Positions 7,211-16,078 are shown, numbered from the stretch's first letter. The stretch is 64,000 nt of DNA from Micromonospora chokoriensis (GCF_900091505.1 NZ_LT607409.1:5952001-6016000); one strand, 5' to 3'. A program made the numbers and translations. The notes: generated by a model not told the origin, from the sequence alone.

Positions 7211-8176
7211 TCAGCCAGCCGGGCGCAGCTTCGGCAGCACCTCGGCCCCGAACGCGTCGATGAACCCGCGCTGCTCCTGCCCGACGTGGTGCAGGGCGAT
7301 CTGGTCGAAGCCGAGTTCCAGGTACTCCTCCAGCCAGCCGACGTGCCGGCCGAGGTCGGCGGACACGTTGACCACCTCGGCGACCCGGTGGGCGGGAACG
7401 TCGGCGGAGACCACGTCGAAGTGCTCGGCGGTCTCCAGGTCCCAGCAGACCGGTGGGGCGAAGACGTTGCTGCGCCACTGGTCGTACGCGATGGCCTCGG
7501 CCTGCGCCTGGTCGGGTGCCCAGGAGACGTGCACCTGGAGGTGCAGCGGCCCTTCCCCACCGGCGTCCCGGTACGCGTCGATCATCTCGCGCAGGTGCGC
7601 CACCGGCGCGTTCACGGTGATCAGCCCGTCCGCCCACTCGGCGCACCAGCGGGCGGTGGCCACGCTGACGGCGGCGCCGACCAGCGCGGGCGGCTGCTCC
7701 GGGCGGGTCCACAGCCGGGCCCGGTCCACCCGGACCAGGCCGTCGTGGCTGACCTCCTCGCCGGCCAGGAGCGCACGGATAACGTCCACGCACTCCCGCA
7801 GCCGGGCGGCGCGGATGTCCTTACGCGGCCACGGGTCGCCGGTGATGTGCTCGTTGCTGGCTTCGCCGGTGCCGAGCGCCGCCCAGAAGCGGCCCGGGTA
7901 CATGGCGCCGAGGGTGCCGATGGCCTGCGCGATGATCGCCGGGTGGTACCGCTGGCCGGGTGCGTTGACCACCCCGAACGGCAGGCCGGTGGCCTGCAAC
8001 GCGGAGCCCAGCCAGGACCAGGCGAAGCCGGATTCGCCCTGCCGGGCGCTCCACGGGGAGAAGTGGTCCGAGCACATGGCGGCGTCGAAGCCGGCCCGCT
8101 CGGCGTGCATCACCGCCTCCAGGAGGGCGCGCGGACCGATCTGCTCGTGTGAGGCGTGGAATCCGAACGTCGTCAT
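7211..8176 (-). CDS. LLM-class flavin-dependent oxidoreductase (non-F420 type)
   Basis: 321 aa TIM-barrel protein of the luciferase-like monooxygenase class. Visible blocks are FGFHASHEQIGPRALLEAV at the N-terminus, AAMCSDHFSPW (the strand with the conserved SDHF motif), YHPAIIAQAIGTLGAMYPGRFWAALGTGE (flavin-binding region) and the closing LGFDQIALHHVGQ. The SHEQ.gP..LL start and the overall sequence resemble the TIGR03885 group, called non-F420 flavinoid oxidoreductase. The substrate is unknown. An AGGAAG ribosome site lies 7 nt before ATG 8176. It follows the aldehyde dehydrogenase gene on the same strand after 42 nt and may share its transcript. Confidence 0.85.
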   Translation of the reverse strand: MTTFGFHASHEQIGPRALLEAVMHAERAGFDAAMCSDHFSPWSARQGESGFAWSWLGSALQATGLPFGVVNAPGQRYHPAIIAQAIGTLGAMYPGRFWAALGTGEASNEHITGDPWPRKDIRAARLRECVDVIRALLAGEEVSHDGLVRVDRARLWTRPEQPPALVGAAVSVATARWCAEWADGLITVNAPVAHLREMIDAYRDAGGEGPLHLQVHVSWAPDQAQAEAIAYDQWRSNVFAPPVCWDLETAEHFDVVSADVPAHRVAEVVNVSADLGRHVGWLEEYLELGFDQIALHHVGQEQRGFIDAFGAEVLPKLRPAG

Positions 8177-8218
8177 GGGCGCACTTCCTACCCACGTCGG
8201 CGTCGCCTGATGCGTGCG

Positions 8219-9634
8219 CTATTCGGCGTGTGCCCCCGCACCGGCCGAGGCGACGCCCTCGCCCACCCAGACCGTCTTGGTGTTGCAGAACTCCCGCATC
8301 CCGAGCGCGGACAACTCCCGCCCGTAACCGGAGTTCTTCACCCCACCGAAGGGCAGCTCCGGGTAGGACGTGGTCATGCCGTTGACGAAGACGTTCCCGG
8401 CGTCCAGGTCGGTGGCGAAGCGTTCCTGCTCGTCCGGGTCTCGGGTCCAGGCGTTCGAGCCGAGCCCGAAGCTGGTGCCGTTGGCGACCTCGATCGCCTC
8501 CTCGTAGGACGAGACCCGGAACAGCCCGGCGACCGGGCCGAAGACCTCCTCGGACCACATCCGCATCTGCGGGGTCAGGTCGGTGACCACCGTCGGCGGG
8601 TAGAACCAGCCGTCGCCGCCGGGCAGCTCGCCGCCGCAGAGCACCGTCGCGCCCTTGTCGACCGCGTCGCGGACCTGGGCGTGCACCTCGTCACGGCCCC
8701 GCTCGCTGGCCAGCGGGCCGACGTCGGTGTCCGCGTCCATCGGGTCACCGACGCGCAGGGCGGCCATGTTCGCGGCGAACTTCTCCGCGAAGGCGTCGAA
8801 CACGTCGGTGTGCACGATGAACCGTTTCGCGGCGATGCAGGACTGGCCGTTGTTCTGGCAGCGGGCGGTGGTGGCCACCTCGGCGGCCCGGTCCACGTCG
8901 GCCGAGGGCATCACCACGAACGGGTCGCTGCCGCCGAGTTCCAGGACTGTCTTCTTCAGCTCCCGGCCGGCGATCTGCGCGATGGACCGACCGGCCGGTT
9001 CGCTGCCGGTGAGCGTGGCGGCGCGCACCCGGGGGTCGCTGAGGATCCGGTCGACGGCGTCCGAGCCGACCAGCACCGTGGTGAAGGCCCCCTCGGGGAA
9101 CCCGGCCCGCCGGAACACGTCCTCCAACAGCAGGGCGGTCTGCGGCACGTTCGAGGCGTGCTTGAGCAGGCCGGTGTTGCCGGCCATCAGCGCCGGCGCC
9201 GCGAACCGCATCACCTGCCAGAGCGGGAAGTTCCACGGCATCACCGCGAGCACCACACCGATCGGCTGGTAGCGGATGAACGCCCGGGTCGCCTTGACGG
9301 CGGCGGAGTCGGCCGGCTCGTCGGCGAGGAACGCGGGGGCCTGGTCGGCGTAGAAGCGGGCGGCCGTGGCGCACTTGGTCACCTCGGCCTGCGCGGAGGC
9401 GTACGTCTTGCCCATCTCGGTGGTCATGATCCGGGCGATCTCGTCGCGCTCGGCGTCGAGCAGGTCCGCGGCGGCGTTCATCCACCGGGCGCGCTGGTCG
9501 ACCGTCGTCGCCCGCAACTGCTGGTACGCGAGGTGGGTGCGCTCGATGGCACCGTCGAGCTGCTCGGTGGACATCGCCTCGTAGGTCTTGAGCACCTGTC
9601 CGGTGGCGGGGTTGGTGGTGGCGATGTGGGGCAT
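8219..9634 (-). CDS. gabD: NAD(P)-dependent succinate-semialdehyde dehydrogenase-type enzyme
   Basis: 471 aa, typical aldehyde dehydrogenase length. MPWNFP at 132-137 is the cofactor-site block, LELGGSDPF carries the general base Glu232, and NNGQSC carries the catalytic Cys266. The C-terminal half includes EEVFGPV and LPFGGVKNSGYGRE. The closest well-known group is GabD1/SSADH (succinate semialdehyde to succinate with NADP+), but related semialdehydes cannot be excluded. An AGGAGG site precedes ATG 9634 by 6 nt and lies in the 12-nt gap after the small membrane gene, so the two genes form an operon, possibly with the LLM gene downstream. Confidence 0.88.
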   Translation of the reverse strand: MPHIATTNPATGQVLKTYEAMSTEQLDGAIERTHLAYQQLRATTVDQRARWMNAAADLLDAERDEIARIMTTEMGKTYASAQAEVTKCATAARFYADQAPAFLADEPADSAAVKATRAFIRYQPIGVVLAVMPWNFPLWQVMRFAAPALMAGNTGLLKHASNVPQTALLLEDVFRRAGFPEGAFTTVLVGSDAVDRILSDPRVRAATLTGSEPAGRSIAQIAGRELKKTVLELGGSDPFVVMPSADVDRAAEVATTARCQNNGQSCIAAKRFIVHTDVFDAFAEKFAANMAALRVGDPMDADTDVGPLASERGRDEVHAQVRDAVDKGATVLCGGELPGGDGWFYPPTVVTDLTPQMRMWSEEVFGPVAGLFRVSSYEEAIEVANGTSFGLGSNAWTRDPDEQERFATDLDAGNVFVNGMTTSYPELPFGGVKNSGYGRELSALGMREFCNTKTVWVGEGVASAGAGAHAE

Positions 9635-9646
9635 CTCGTCCTCCTG

Positions 9647-9910
9647 TCACTCGAACAACGAGTGGCGTACGCCCGGCTCCTCGCGGCGGCGGGCGGCGCG
9701 GCGGCGCTGGATCACGACCAGGTCGACCACGGCGACCACAGCGAAGATCGCACAGACCACGCCGAGCCAGGCGATGCCGGCCCAGAACGCCAACACCGCG
9801 AAGACCACCATGATCACCAGCCCGAAGCCGGCGAGGGTGAGCCGGAGGTTCAACGCGCTGTAGGCGTGGCCGACCGTGCCACGGGCGCGCCGGGGCTGCG
9901 ATCTCGTCAT
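9647..9910 (-). CDS. Small two-TM membrane protein (DUF6343-like)
   Basis: 87 aa with a basic N-terminus (MTRSQPRRARG), the stretch HAYSALNLRLTLAGFGLVIMVVFAVLAFW (TM1), a short turn, AWLGVVCAIFAVVAVVDLVVI (TM2), and a basic tail RRRAARRREE. The SALNLRL start resembles the actinobacterial DUF6343 family, whose function is unknown. It is the first gene of the operon leading to the dehydrogenase, separated by only 12 nt. Confidence 0.75.
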   Translation of the reverse strand: MTRSQPRRARGTVGHAYSALNLRLTLAGFGLVIMVVFAVLAFWAGIAWLGVVCAIFAVVAVVDLVVIQRRRAARRREEPGVRHSLFE

Positions 9911-10033
9911 ACCCCCGCACCTACCCCCGATCGGCCGGGTTAACCGGCGGGGCGCGCTCCCACCCCCGGGCGGCCTGGTGTGCTCGATTACATCCGTTCG
10001 CGCCCACGGCCTTGCCGACCGCAGGATGGGCGC

Positions 10034-10627
10034 ATGTCAATGACCCTCGCCGTGCCGGTGACCGTCGCCATCGCCCGTCGTGTCGACCCGGGCCGGTCCA
10101 GCGAGATGGTGGCCTGGATGCGGGCCGGCACCGCGCTGGCCGAGGCGTTTCCCGGGTTCCTCGGCGCCGGTTGGGTGCAGAGCGGCCCGGGTTCGCCGGA
10201 GTGGCACATGCTCTACCGCTTCGCCGACGCCGAGACGCTGCGCCGGTGGGAGGAGTCCCCGCAGCGGCACTGGTGGCTCAGCTCGGCGCAGGGCATCGTC
10301 GAGCACACCCGGGTCGAGCGGCGTACCGGTATCGAGGGGTGGTTCGACCCGCCGTCGGAGCACTCGGTGGACCTGGTCGCGCCGGTCGCCCCGACGTCGC
10401 CGCCGAGGTGGAAGCAGGCGGTGACCATCTGGCTGGCGTTCTTCCCGCTGAGCCTCAGCGCCACACTGCTGACGAGTCACTTCCTCGGCACGGTGCCGTT
10501 GGCGGCGCGGGTGCTGCTGATGACGCTCTGCCTGACCCCGCTGATGACGTACCTGGTGCTGCCCCGGATCACCCGGGCGTTGCACTGGTGGCTGCACGGC
10601 CAGCGGGCGCCCTGGCGGGGCTTATAG
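10034..10627 (+). CDS. Antibiotic-biosynthesis-monooxygenase-fold protein with membrane tail
   Basis: 197 aa from ATG 10034. CAGGAT at 10022-10027 ends 6 nt before it, supporting this start over an upstream GTG at 9980. Residues ~5-95 fit a ferredoxin-like ABM domain (VTVAIARRVDPGRSSEMVAWM, FPGFLGAGWVQ, EWHMLYRFADAETLRRWEES). The C-terminal ~70 residues contain two membrane segments (AVTIWLAFFPLSLSATLLTSHFL and AARVLLMTLCLTPLMTYLVL). Similar ABM-plus-TM proteins are widespread in bacteria, with no proven reaction. The catalytic or ligand residues are not evident. It stands alone, divergent from the DUF6343-like gene. Confidence 0.75.
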   Translation: MSMTLAVPVTVAIARRVDPGRSSEMVAWMRAGTALAEAFPGFLGAGWVQSGPGSPEWHMLYRFADAETLRRWEESPQRHWWLSSAQGIVEHTRVERRTGIEGWFDPPSEHSVDLVAPVAPTSPPRWKQAVTIWLAFFPLSLSATLLTSHFLGTVPLAARVLLMTLCLTPLMTYLVLPRITRALHWWLHGQRAPWRGL

Positions 10628-10747
10628 CACCCCGACGGCGTGGGCGTCGGCGCTCTGCCGCATAGCCGACAGCAACTTCGCGACAAACCCCGTCCTACGC
10701 ATAGAGTTACCGCGCTGTCGCTCTGTGCTGCGGGAACGGGAGACGTC

Positions 10748-11599
10748 ATGCCTCGACGCTGGGTCGCCGCCCTGGCCTGTACCGCGGCGCTGGTGGCGCT
10801 GGCCTGCGAGGGCGGCACCTCCGCGACACCCCGCCCCACCACGAGCGCCCCGCCGTCGAGCGGGCCGGGTGGCATCGCCGCGCTCGGCGACTCGATCACC
10901 ACCGGCTTCGCGTCCTGCCTGGTGTTGACGTCGTGCGAGCGCAACTCCTGGTCGACCGGGGACGGCCTGCGGGTGCAGAGCCACTACCGACGGCTGCTGG
11001 AGCAGAATTCGGCGATCCGCGACCGGACGTACAACCATGCCCGTCCCGGCGCCCGCGCGGAGGCGCTGGAAGGCCAGGCCCAGGCGGCGGTACGCGACCG
11101 CCCCGACTACGTCACGGTGCTGATCGGGGCCAACGACGTCTGCCGGGGCGGGGTGGACGCGATGACGCCGGTCGCCGAGTTCCGGGCCGACGTCGACCGG
11201 GGCCTACGGGTGCTGAAGACCGGCCGCCCGAAGGCCCGGGTGCTGGTGGTGAGCATCCCCGACCTGTACCGGCTCTGGGAGGTCGGGCACGGCGACTCCC
11301 GGGCGGTTCGCGCGTGGCGACGGGGCATCTGCCCGTCCCTGCTGGCCGAGGCGACCTCGACGGCCCCGGCCGACCGGGCTCGCCGGGCCGCCGTGCGGGA
11401 GCGGATCCAGGCGTACAACACCGAGTTGGTGGCGGCCTGCCGGGCGTACGGCTCACGCTGCCGACACGACGGCGGCGCGGTACACAAGGTCCGGTTCACT
11501 CTGGACCTGCTCAACCCCCTGGACTGGTTTCACCCCAACGCCACCGGCCAGGGCCGCATCGCCGAGGTCACCTGGCGCTCCTCCGGCCTGGCGAACTGA
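10748..11599 (+). CDS. Lipoprotein SGNH/GDSL hydrolase
   Basis: 283 aa from ATG 10748, with a CGGGAG ribosome site just upstream. A longer frame from 10640 lacks a signal peptide and is rejected. The N-terminus MPRRWVAALACTAALVALAC is a lipoprotein signal with lipobox ALAC (Cys20), then a Ser/Thr/Pro-rich linker. SGNH blocks: I, ALGDSITTG (Ser49); III, IGANDVCRGG; V, LDWFHPNATGQ with the Asp-x-x-His pair. The enzyme is probably an esterase or deacylase anchored outside the membrane; the substrate is unknown. An upstream leader of ~45 nt follows a TAGAGT hexamer. Confidence 0.88.
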   Translation: MPRRWVAALACTAALVALACEGGTSATPRPTTSAPPSSGPGGIAALGDSITTGFASCLVLTSCERNSWSTGDGLRVQSHYRRLLEQNSAIRDRTYNHARPGARAEALEGQAQAAVRDRPDYVTVLIGANDVCRGGVDAMTPVAEFRADVDRGLRVLKTGRPKARVLVVSIPDLYRLWEVGHGDSRAVRAWRRGICPSLLAEATSTAPADRARRAAVRERIQAYNTELVAACRAYGSRCRHDGGAVHKVRFTLDLLNPLDWFHPNATGQGRIAEVTWRSSGLAN

Positions 11600-11615
11600 C
11601 CGGCCCGGCCGACCC

Positions 11616-12371
11616 TCAGCGCTGGCGGGGCTCCGGGACGCCGACGCCCCGGGGGCGGTAGAGGGCCCGCGATCGCTTCGCGAGGTCCTTCGTGGCCGAC
11701 GAGTTGGCCCAGGTGCCGAGCACGATGGCGGCGCCGGGGATGACCTTGGCGACCATCCGCTTGGCGGCCCGGACACCGGCCATCTGGGCCAGCCGGACGC
11801 CGAGTTGCAGCATGACCCGACCGAGCGGGCGCTGGCCGCCCAGGCCGAAGAGCGCGTCGGCGCGTTCCCGGCCGGCGGCCACGCCGAGCGCCAGCCGAGC
11901 GCTCTCGGCGACCTTGTGCACGCGCTGGAGCACCAGCAGGTCGGTGGCCCGGTCCCCGTGCAACGGGTCGACGTCGTAGGCGGCGGCGATGTGCAGCACC
12001 ATCCGCGCCTGGGTCCAGGCCAGCACGCCCACGTCGATCACCGCCCCGGGCAGCCCGGCCACGCCGGAGACCGCGCCCGACAGCCGGGCCAGGTTGACGA
12101 ACTTGCGGGCCGCCTGGTCGGCGAGGACGTCGGCCGACACGCCGGGCTGCTCGGCCCGGGCCCGGGCGGCCCACTGCACGGCCTCCGGCCCGAGCCGACG
12201 TACGGCCTCCAGGGCGAGGTGTTCCGGCGCGTACTGCGGGTCGTCACGCATCCGGTCCCAGAGACGAGCCGGTGGACCCTCGGGGGCGTCCACCGGCTCG
12301 GCCGGAACGCCGGCGGATGGCTGCGGAGTGGGGGCGGCGGGCTGGCCGCCGACGGGTGGGGTGTCGGTCAC
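11616..12371 (-). CDS. EcsC family protein
   Basis: 251 aa. The first ~45 residues are Pro/Ala-rich and disordered. The remainder matches EcsC-type proteins: LARLSGAVSGVAGLPGAVIDVGVLAWTQARMVLHIAAAYDVDP (amphipathic or hydrophobic helices), then RAAKRMVAKVIPGAAIVLGTWANSSATKDLAKRSRALYRPR. EcsC is named from the Bacillus ecs locus, but its function is not known. It follows a 48-aa gene on the same strand after 49 nt and is convergent with the esterase gene, 16 nt away. Confidence 0.8.
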   Translation of the reverse strand: MTDTPPVGGQPAAPTPQPSAGVPAEPVDAPEGPPARLWDRMRDDPQYAPEHLALEAVRRLGPEAVQWAARARAEQPGVSADVLADQAARKFVNLARLSGAVSGVAGLPGAVIDVGVLAWTQARMVLHIAAAYDVDPLHGDRATDLLVLQRVHKVAESARLALGVAAGRERADALFGLGGQRPLGRVMLQLGVRLAQMAGVRAAKRMVAKVIPGAAIVLGTWANSSATKDLAKRSRALYRPRGVGVPEPRQR

Positions 12372-12420
12372 CGGGTCTCCCCAGGGGTGGAGATGGCGGA
12401 CAGGGCGGCCGATGGAGCGG

Positions 12421-12567
12421 TCAGCGGCGGCGGTTGGACAGCCGGGCCGCCAGCCCCTTGAGCTTCTGCTGGTTGGCCGGCTTGGCCATCTCCCGACGGC
12501 CTCGCTCCACCAACTGCTGCCCCTTCGGCGATCTGAGGAACGTGGTGATTCGCTGCATCAGTGACAT
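12421..12567 (-). CDS. Small basic protein, 48 aa
   Basis: This short frame runs from ATG at 12567-12565 to TGA at 12423-12421 and encodes MSLMQRITTFLRSPKGQQLV... ending ...KGLAARLSNRRR. An AGGAGG ribosome site precedes the ATG at good spacing (positions ~12573-12578). Small basic proteins with the pattern 'sl.qri..f..SP.G..lve.gRre.akP.nq.kl..L...' recur in actinomycetes beside membrane or EcsC genes, which supports coding. It is probably cotranscribed with the EcsC gene downstream. The function is unknown. Confidence 0.75.
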   Translation of the reverse strand: MSLMQRITTFLRSPKGQQLVERGRREMAKPANQQKLKGLAARLSNRRR

Positions 12568-12673
12568 GGCGTCCTCCTGTCGATGATCCCTGCGTCATGT
12601 GTACCCCTAACCCGCAACACATGTACCCGGGATGCGACAGCCTCAACCCTCACCGTCCACAGTGGTCGGTAGA

Positions 12674-13519
12674 TTACCGCCCCGCCGACACGATGGCGTC
12701 GACGACCCGGGTGGCCCGCCATTCGTGCTGCTGGTAGTGCTCGGGGTACGCGGAGACCTGCACCGCCTGAGCGGCGTCGGTCAGCCGCATCCCCTCCCAG
12801 CCGGGCACCTGTTCCAGCGCGGCGAGGAACTGCCGGGTGGCGAACTCCGGGTCCATCAGCCGACCCACCGGGCCCCAACCGCTGCTCGACCGCTGCTGGA
12901 ACAACCCGACCGAGTCGTGGTCCCAGCCGACACCCTGGTGCGGGTAGTCCTGCGACTCGGGCAGCACACCGCTGGCCACGTTGTAGAGGTTGCTCTCCTG
13001 CATGGCGGTGGCCACCGCGATCACCAGCCCGCGGCGGGGCACCCCCATCGTGCGGCCGGTCCGGACGATCGCCTCGGCGTTCGCCATCTGAGCCCGGTCC
13101 AGGCCGGCGACGGGAGCCGGGCGGGTCGGGCGAGCCGGCTTGGCCTTGCGGGTTTCAGGCGTGGTGTCCGGGTCGGCCGGGGTCGCCGTGGCGGATGCGC
13201 TCGGGGCAGCCGTCCGGTCGAGGCCGCGCGAGGCGGTCTGCTGCTCGGCGCGCTGCGCCAGCTCGGAGGTGGACGGCGACGCGCCCCGCGGCGCGGCGTC
13301 CGCGCTGTCGTCCCGTACCTGCGCGACGGCGGCCAGGCCGAGGCAGCACACCACCCCGGTGGCCAGCGCCACCTGCGCCCGGCGTCGACCGGTCAGGTCC
13401 CGGGCGTACGCCCGGAGCCGGCTCGCGGCGGTTGTCCGTTCGGCTGAGGTGCCATCCTCCGTATCGGCAGTGGGTGCACTCGGGGCGTACGGGTCGTCGA
13501 GGGTGCCGTCGTCACGCAT
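12674..13519 (-). CDS. Membrane-anchored lysozyme-like (transglycosylase-fold) protein
   Basis: 281 aa. A ~50-residue cytosolic, acidic then basic N-terminus leads into a membrane segment (AQVALATGVVCCLGLAAVAQV), a long Ser/Thr/Pro/Ala linker, and a C-terminal ~150-residue domain. That domain has AMQESNLYNVASG followed by HDSVGLFQQRSSSGWG, the lysozyme-like active-site block seen in actinobacterial transglycosylase-like proteins; the Glu of MQES is the candidate acid. It probably acts on peptidoglycan outside the membrane. TAGCCT (plus-strand AGGCTA, 13526-13531) lies 6 nt before ATG 13519, so the transcript is probably leaderless. Confidence 0.8.
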   Translation of the reverse strand: MRDDGTLDDPYAPSAPTADTEDGTSAERTTAASRLRAYARDLTGRRRAQVALATGVVCCLGLAAVAQVRDDSADAAPRGASPSTSELAQRAEQQTASRGLDRTAAPSASATATPADPDTTPETRKAKPARPTRPAPVAGLDRAQMANAEAIVRTGRTMGVPRRGLVIAVATAMQESNLYNVASGVLPESQDYPHQGVGWDHDSVGLFQQRSSSGWGPVGRLMDPEFATRQFLAALEQVPGWEGMRLTDAAQAVQVSAYPEHYQQHEWRATRVVDAIVSAGR

Positions 13520-13939
13520 CAGCCGAGGCTAGGCAGACGCGAACGCCGATCACGCACGGTGATCACGTGGTGATCGCCACACATCAGGTCCGCTCCGGTG
13601 GACGACAGGGTCGGGCCGACCCGCCCGGGGAACGGACCTCGCGTACCGGATGAAGCCGGCATTGTGCGCAGCCCGGCCCGGTCGGGGGCAGGCGGACACA
13701 TCCGACCGCCGGACCTGACATGATCGACAAACTCGGCCTTTGGGCTGAACCGGACCTCCACCGATCGGTCCACCAGGCCCACCTCGCGGCGAAAACAGCT
13801 GATTGGTCCGGTCACGCCCATCCCCCGGGCGGCGGACCGCCCGGAGCAGGAATGCGCCAGGATGGCGGGTACGTTGCCCGAACGGGTGCTCTCCGTCGCG
13901 ACGGCACCCCGCAGGCACATTTCAGGGAGGTCCGCACCG
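13520..13939. other. 420-nt divergent intergenic region
   Basis: It separates the lysozyme-like gene from the PAC2 gene. Beyond the -10 hexamer of the former and the AGGGAGG ribosome site of the latter (13924-13930), I see only a cluster of GTGATCA-type repeats at 13551-13575. I looked for a c-di-AMP (ydaO-type) riboswitch, which often precedes cell-wall hydrolase genes in actinomycetes, and found none of its conserved blocks. Confidence 0.5.
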
Positions 13940-14860
13940 GTGCTCGACCCACACGAGCTCTACCAGCTCACCGACGATCTGCCCGACCTCGGGCAACCGG
14001 TCCTGATCCAGGCCCTCACCGGGTTCGTGGACGCCGGCAACGCCAGCCGGCTGGCACGCGAGCAGCTGCTCACCTCGCTGGAGAGTCGGCCGATCGCCAC
14101 CTTCGACGTCGACCAACTCTTCGACTACCGATCGCGACGACCGGTGATGACCTTCGTCGAGGACCACTGGGAGGGCATCGACGCCCCCTCGCTCGAACTC
14201 CACCTCCTGCACGACGACGACGAGACACCGTTCCTGCTGCTCACCGGCCCCGAGCCGGACCTGCAGTGGGAACGGTTCGTGGCCGCTGTCGCCGGGCTCG
14301 CCGCCCGGCTGGACGTCCGGCTCACCGTGGGGCTCAACTCCATCCCGATGGCGGTGCCGCACACCCGTCCGACCGGGGTGACCGCGCACGCCACCCGCCC
14401 GGAACTGATCTCCGGCTACGAGCCCTGGCTGCAACGCGTCCAGGTGCCCGGAAGCGTCGGTCACCTGCTGGAGTTCCGCCTCGGCCAGCAGGGTCGCGAC
14501 GCGCTGGGCTTCGCCGCCCACGTGCCGCACTACGTGGCGCAGACCGAGTACCCGGCCGCCGCCGAGGTGCTGCTCACGTCGGTGTCCCGCAGCACCGGCC
14601 TGCTGCTGCCCGGTGACGGGCTGCGCTCGGCCGCCGAGGTGGTTCGGGTGGAGATCGACAGGCAGGTCGCCCAGACCGACGACGCCGCCGCCCTGGTCCA
14701 GGCCCTGGAGGAGCAGTACGACGCGTTCGCCCGAGGCCGGGGCGAGAAGAGCCTGCTCGCCCCGGACGCCGGACCGCTGCCGACGGCCGACGAACTCGGC
14801 GCGGAACTGGAACGGTTCCTGGCCGAACAGACCCGTCCCGGCGACACCCCGGCCGGCTGA
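13940..14860 (+). CDS. PAC2 family protein (proteasome-assembly-chaperone fold)
   Basis: 306 aa from GTG 13940, chosen because AGGGAGG ends 9 nt before it. The frame extends upstream to an ATG at 13862, but those 26 residues do not match the family start. PAC2 hallmarks are VLIQALTGFVDAGNASRLAREQLL near the N-terminus, the DYRSRRPVMTF block, LLTGPEPDLQWERFVAAV, and GLNSIPMAVPHTRP. In actinomycetes these ~300-aa proteins are conserved; in eukaryotes PAC2 chaperones 20S proteasome assembly. Whether the bacterial protein does the same is not established. Next on the same strand is exonuclease III. Confidence 0.88.
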   Translation: MLDPHELYQLTDDLPDLGQPVLIQALTGFVDAGNASRLAREQLLTSLESRPIATFDVDQLFDYRSRRPVMTFVEDHWEGIDAPSLELHLLHDDDETPFLLLTGPEPDLQWERFVAAVAGLAARLDVRLTVGLNSIPMAVPHTRPTGVTAHATRPELISGYEPWLQRVQVPGSVGHLLEFRLGQQGRDALGFAAHVPHYVAQTEYPAAAEVLLTSVSRSTGLLLPGDGLRSAAEVVRVEIDRQVAQTDDAAALVQALEEQYDAFARGRGEKSLLAPDAGPLPTADELGAELERFLAEQTRPGDTPAG

Positions 14861-14897
14861 CCCGGCGTAGCGGCGGCGGATACGGCAGGCTGGAGGC

Positions 14898-15695
14898 ATG
14901 CGCCTGGCGACCTGGAACGTCAACTCGGTGAAGGCCCGCCTACCCCGACTGGTGGAGTGGCTGGCCGACACCGGGCCGGACGTCGTCTGCCTCCAGGAGA
15001 CCAAGTGCCCCGACGGCGCCTTTCCGGTGGCCGAGGTGGGCACGTTGGGTTACACCGTGGCCAGCCACAGCGACGGCCGGTGGAACGGGGTCGCCATCCT
15101 GTCCCGGGTCGGGCTGGACGACGTCCGGGTCGGGTTCGCCGGCGAGCCCGGCTTCCCCGCCCCGGAGGCCCGGGCCATCTCCGCGACCTGCGACGGGGTC
15201 CGGGTCTGGTCGGTGTACGTGCCCAACGGCCGAACGCCGGACGACCCGCACTACGCCTACAAGTTGGCCTGGTTCGCCGCGCTACGCGACGCGCTGGAGA
15301 CGGAGTTGGCCGGCGGGCTCCCCCTGGCGGTCAGCGGTGACTTCAACGTCGCCCCGACCGACGCCGACGTCTGGGACCCGGCCGTCTTCACCCACTCCAC
15401 GCACGTCACCCCGGCCGAACGGGCCGCCCTCGCCGCGCTGCGCGACCTGGGCCTCAGCGACGTCGTGCCCACCCCGATGAAGGGGCCGCACCCCTTCACC
15501 TACTGGGACTACCGGGCCGGGATGTTCCACCAGAACAAGGGCATGAGAATCGACCTGGTGTACGCGTCCGCGCCGTTCGCCCGGGCAGTCCGCTCGGCGT
15601 ACGTGGACCGGGAGGCCCGCAAGGGCAAGGGCCCCTCCGACCACGCGCCGATCGTCGTCGACGTGGACCTGGTTCCGGCGGTCGAGACGTTCTGA
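14898..15695 (+). CDS. xthA: Exodeoxyribonuclease III
   Basis: 265 aa, the usual length. Catalytic blocks are MRLATWNVNSVKARL (Asn7/Asn9 region), CLQETKCPDGAF (metal-binding Glu34), SGDFNVAPTDADVWDP (Asp/Asn pair), MRIDLVYAS and the terminal GPSDHAPIVVDV (catalytic Asp-His). The enzyme cuts at abasic sites and removes 3' blocks in base-excision repair. CAGGCT at 14886-14891 ends 6 nt before ATG 14898, so the message is probably leaderless. Confidence 0.95.
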   Translation: MRLATWNVNSVKARLPRLVEWLADTGPDVVCLQETKCPDGAFPVAEVGTLGYTVASHSDGRWNGVAILSRVGLDDVRVGFAGEPGFPAPEARAISATCDGVRVWSVYVPNGRTPDDPHYAYKLAWFAALRDALETELAGGLPLAVSGDFNVAPTDADVWDPAVFTHSTHVTPAERAALAALRDLGLSDVVPTPMKGPHPFTYWDYRAGMFHQNKGMRIDLVYASAPFARAVRSAYVDREARKGKGPSDHAPIVVDVDLVPAVETF

Positions 15696-15760
15696 CCTCG
15701 CGCCGCCCATCTGCCGCCGGCTGCGGTGGGCTGGCGGACCGAGGTGGCTAGGGTGGGCAG

Positions 15761-16078
15761 ATGGCAGTCGTGAAGATCAACGCTATCGAGGTTCCGCCCG
15801 GTGGCGGCGCCGAGCTGGAGAAGCGGTTCGCCGCCCGGGCCGGCACCGTGGAGAACTCCCCCGGCTTCCTCGGCTTCGAGTTGCTCCGCCCGGTGGCCGG
15901 CGAGACCCGCTACTTCGTCTACACCAAGTGGGAGAGCGAGGAGGCGTACCAGGCCTGGGCCGCCGGCCCCTCCCGCGCCGCCCACGCCACCGCGCCCGGC
16001 GACAAGCCCCGCCCTCCGGTCGCGACCGGAGCCAGCCTCCTGGAGTTCGACGTGGCACTCCAGGTCCCCCAACCCTGA
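15761..16078 (+). CDS. Antibiotic biosynthesis monooxygenase family protein (ABM domain)
   Basis: 105 aa, a single ABM domain: VVKINAIEVPPGGGAELEKRFAARA, NSPGFLGFELLRP, RYFVYTKWESEEAYQAW. Members include heme-degrading IsdG-type enzymes and quinone-forming monooxygenases. The heme-binding His/Asn set is not obvious, and the GaeLEkRF..ra..ven.pGFlGFelLrP pattern resembles the actinobacterial MhuD/heme-oxygenase-like subgroup, so either role is possible. TAGGGT at 15749-15754 ends 6 nt before ATG 15761. Confidence 0.82.
   Translation: MAVVKINAIEVPPGGGAELEKRFAARAGTVENSPGFLGFELLRPVAGETRYFVYTKWESEEAYQAWAAGPSRAAHATAPGDKPRPPVATGASLLEFDVALQVPQP

Noticed and set aside
13520..13720. Possible c-di-AMP riboswitch upstream of the lysozyme-like gene
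   Set aside because: The conserved ydaO-type sequence blocks are missing, and the -10 box 6 nt before the ATG implies no leader.
13519..13920. 133-aa minus-strand frame in the gap upstream of PAC2
   Set aside because: No ribosome site, atypical composition, and it overlaps the promoter of the lysozyme-like gene.
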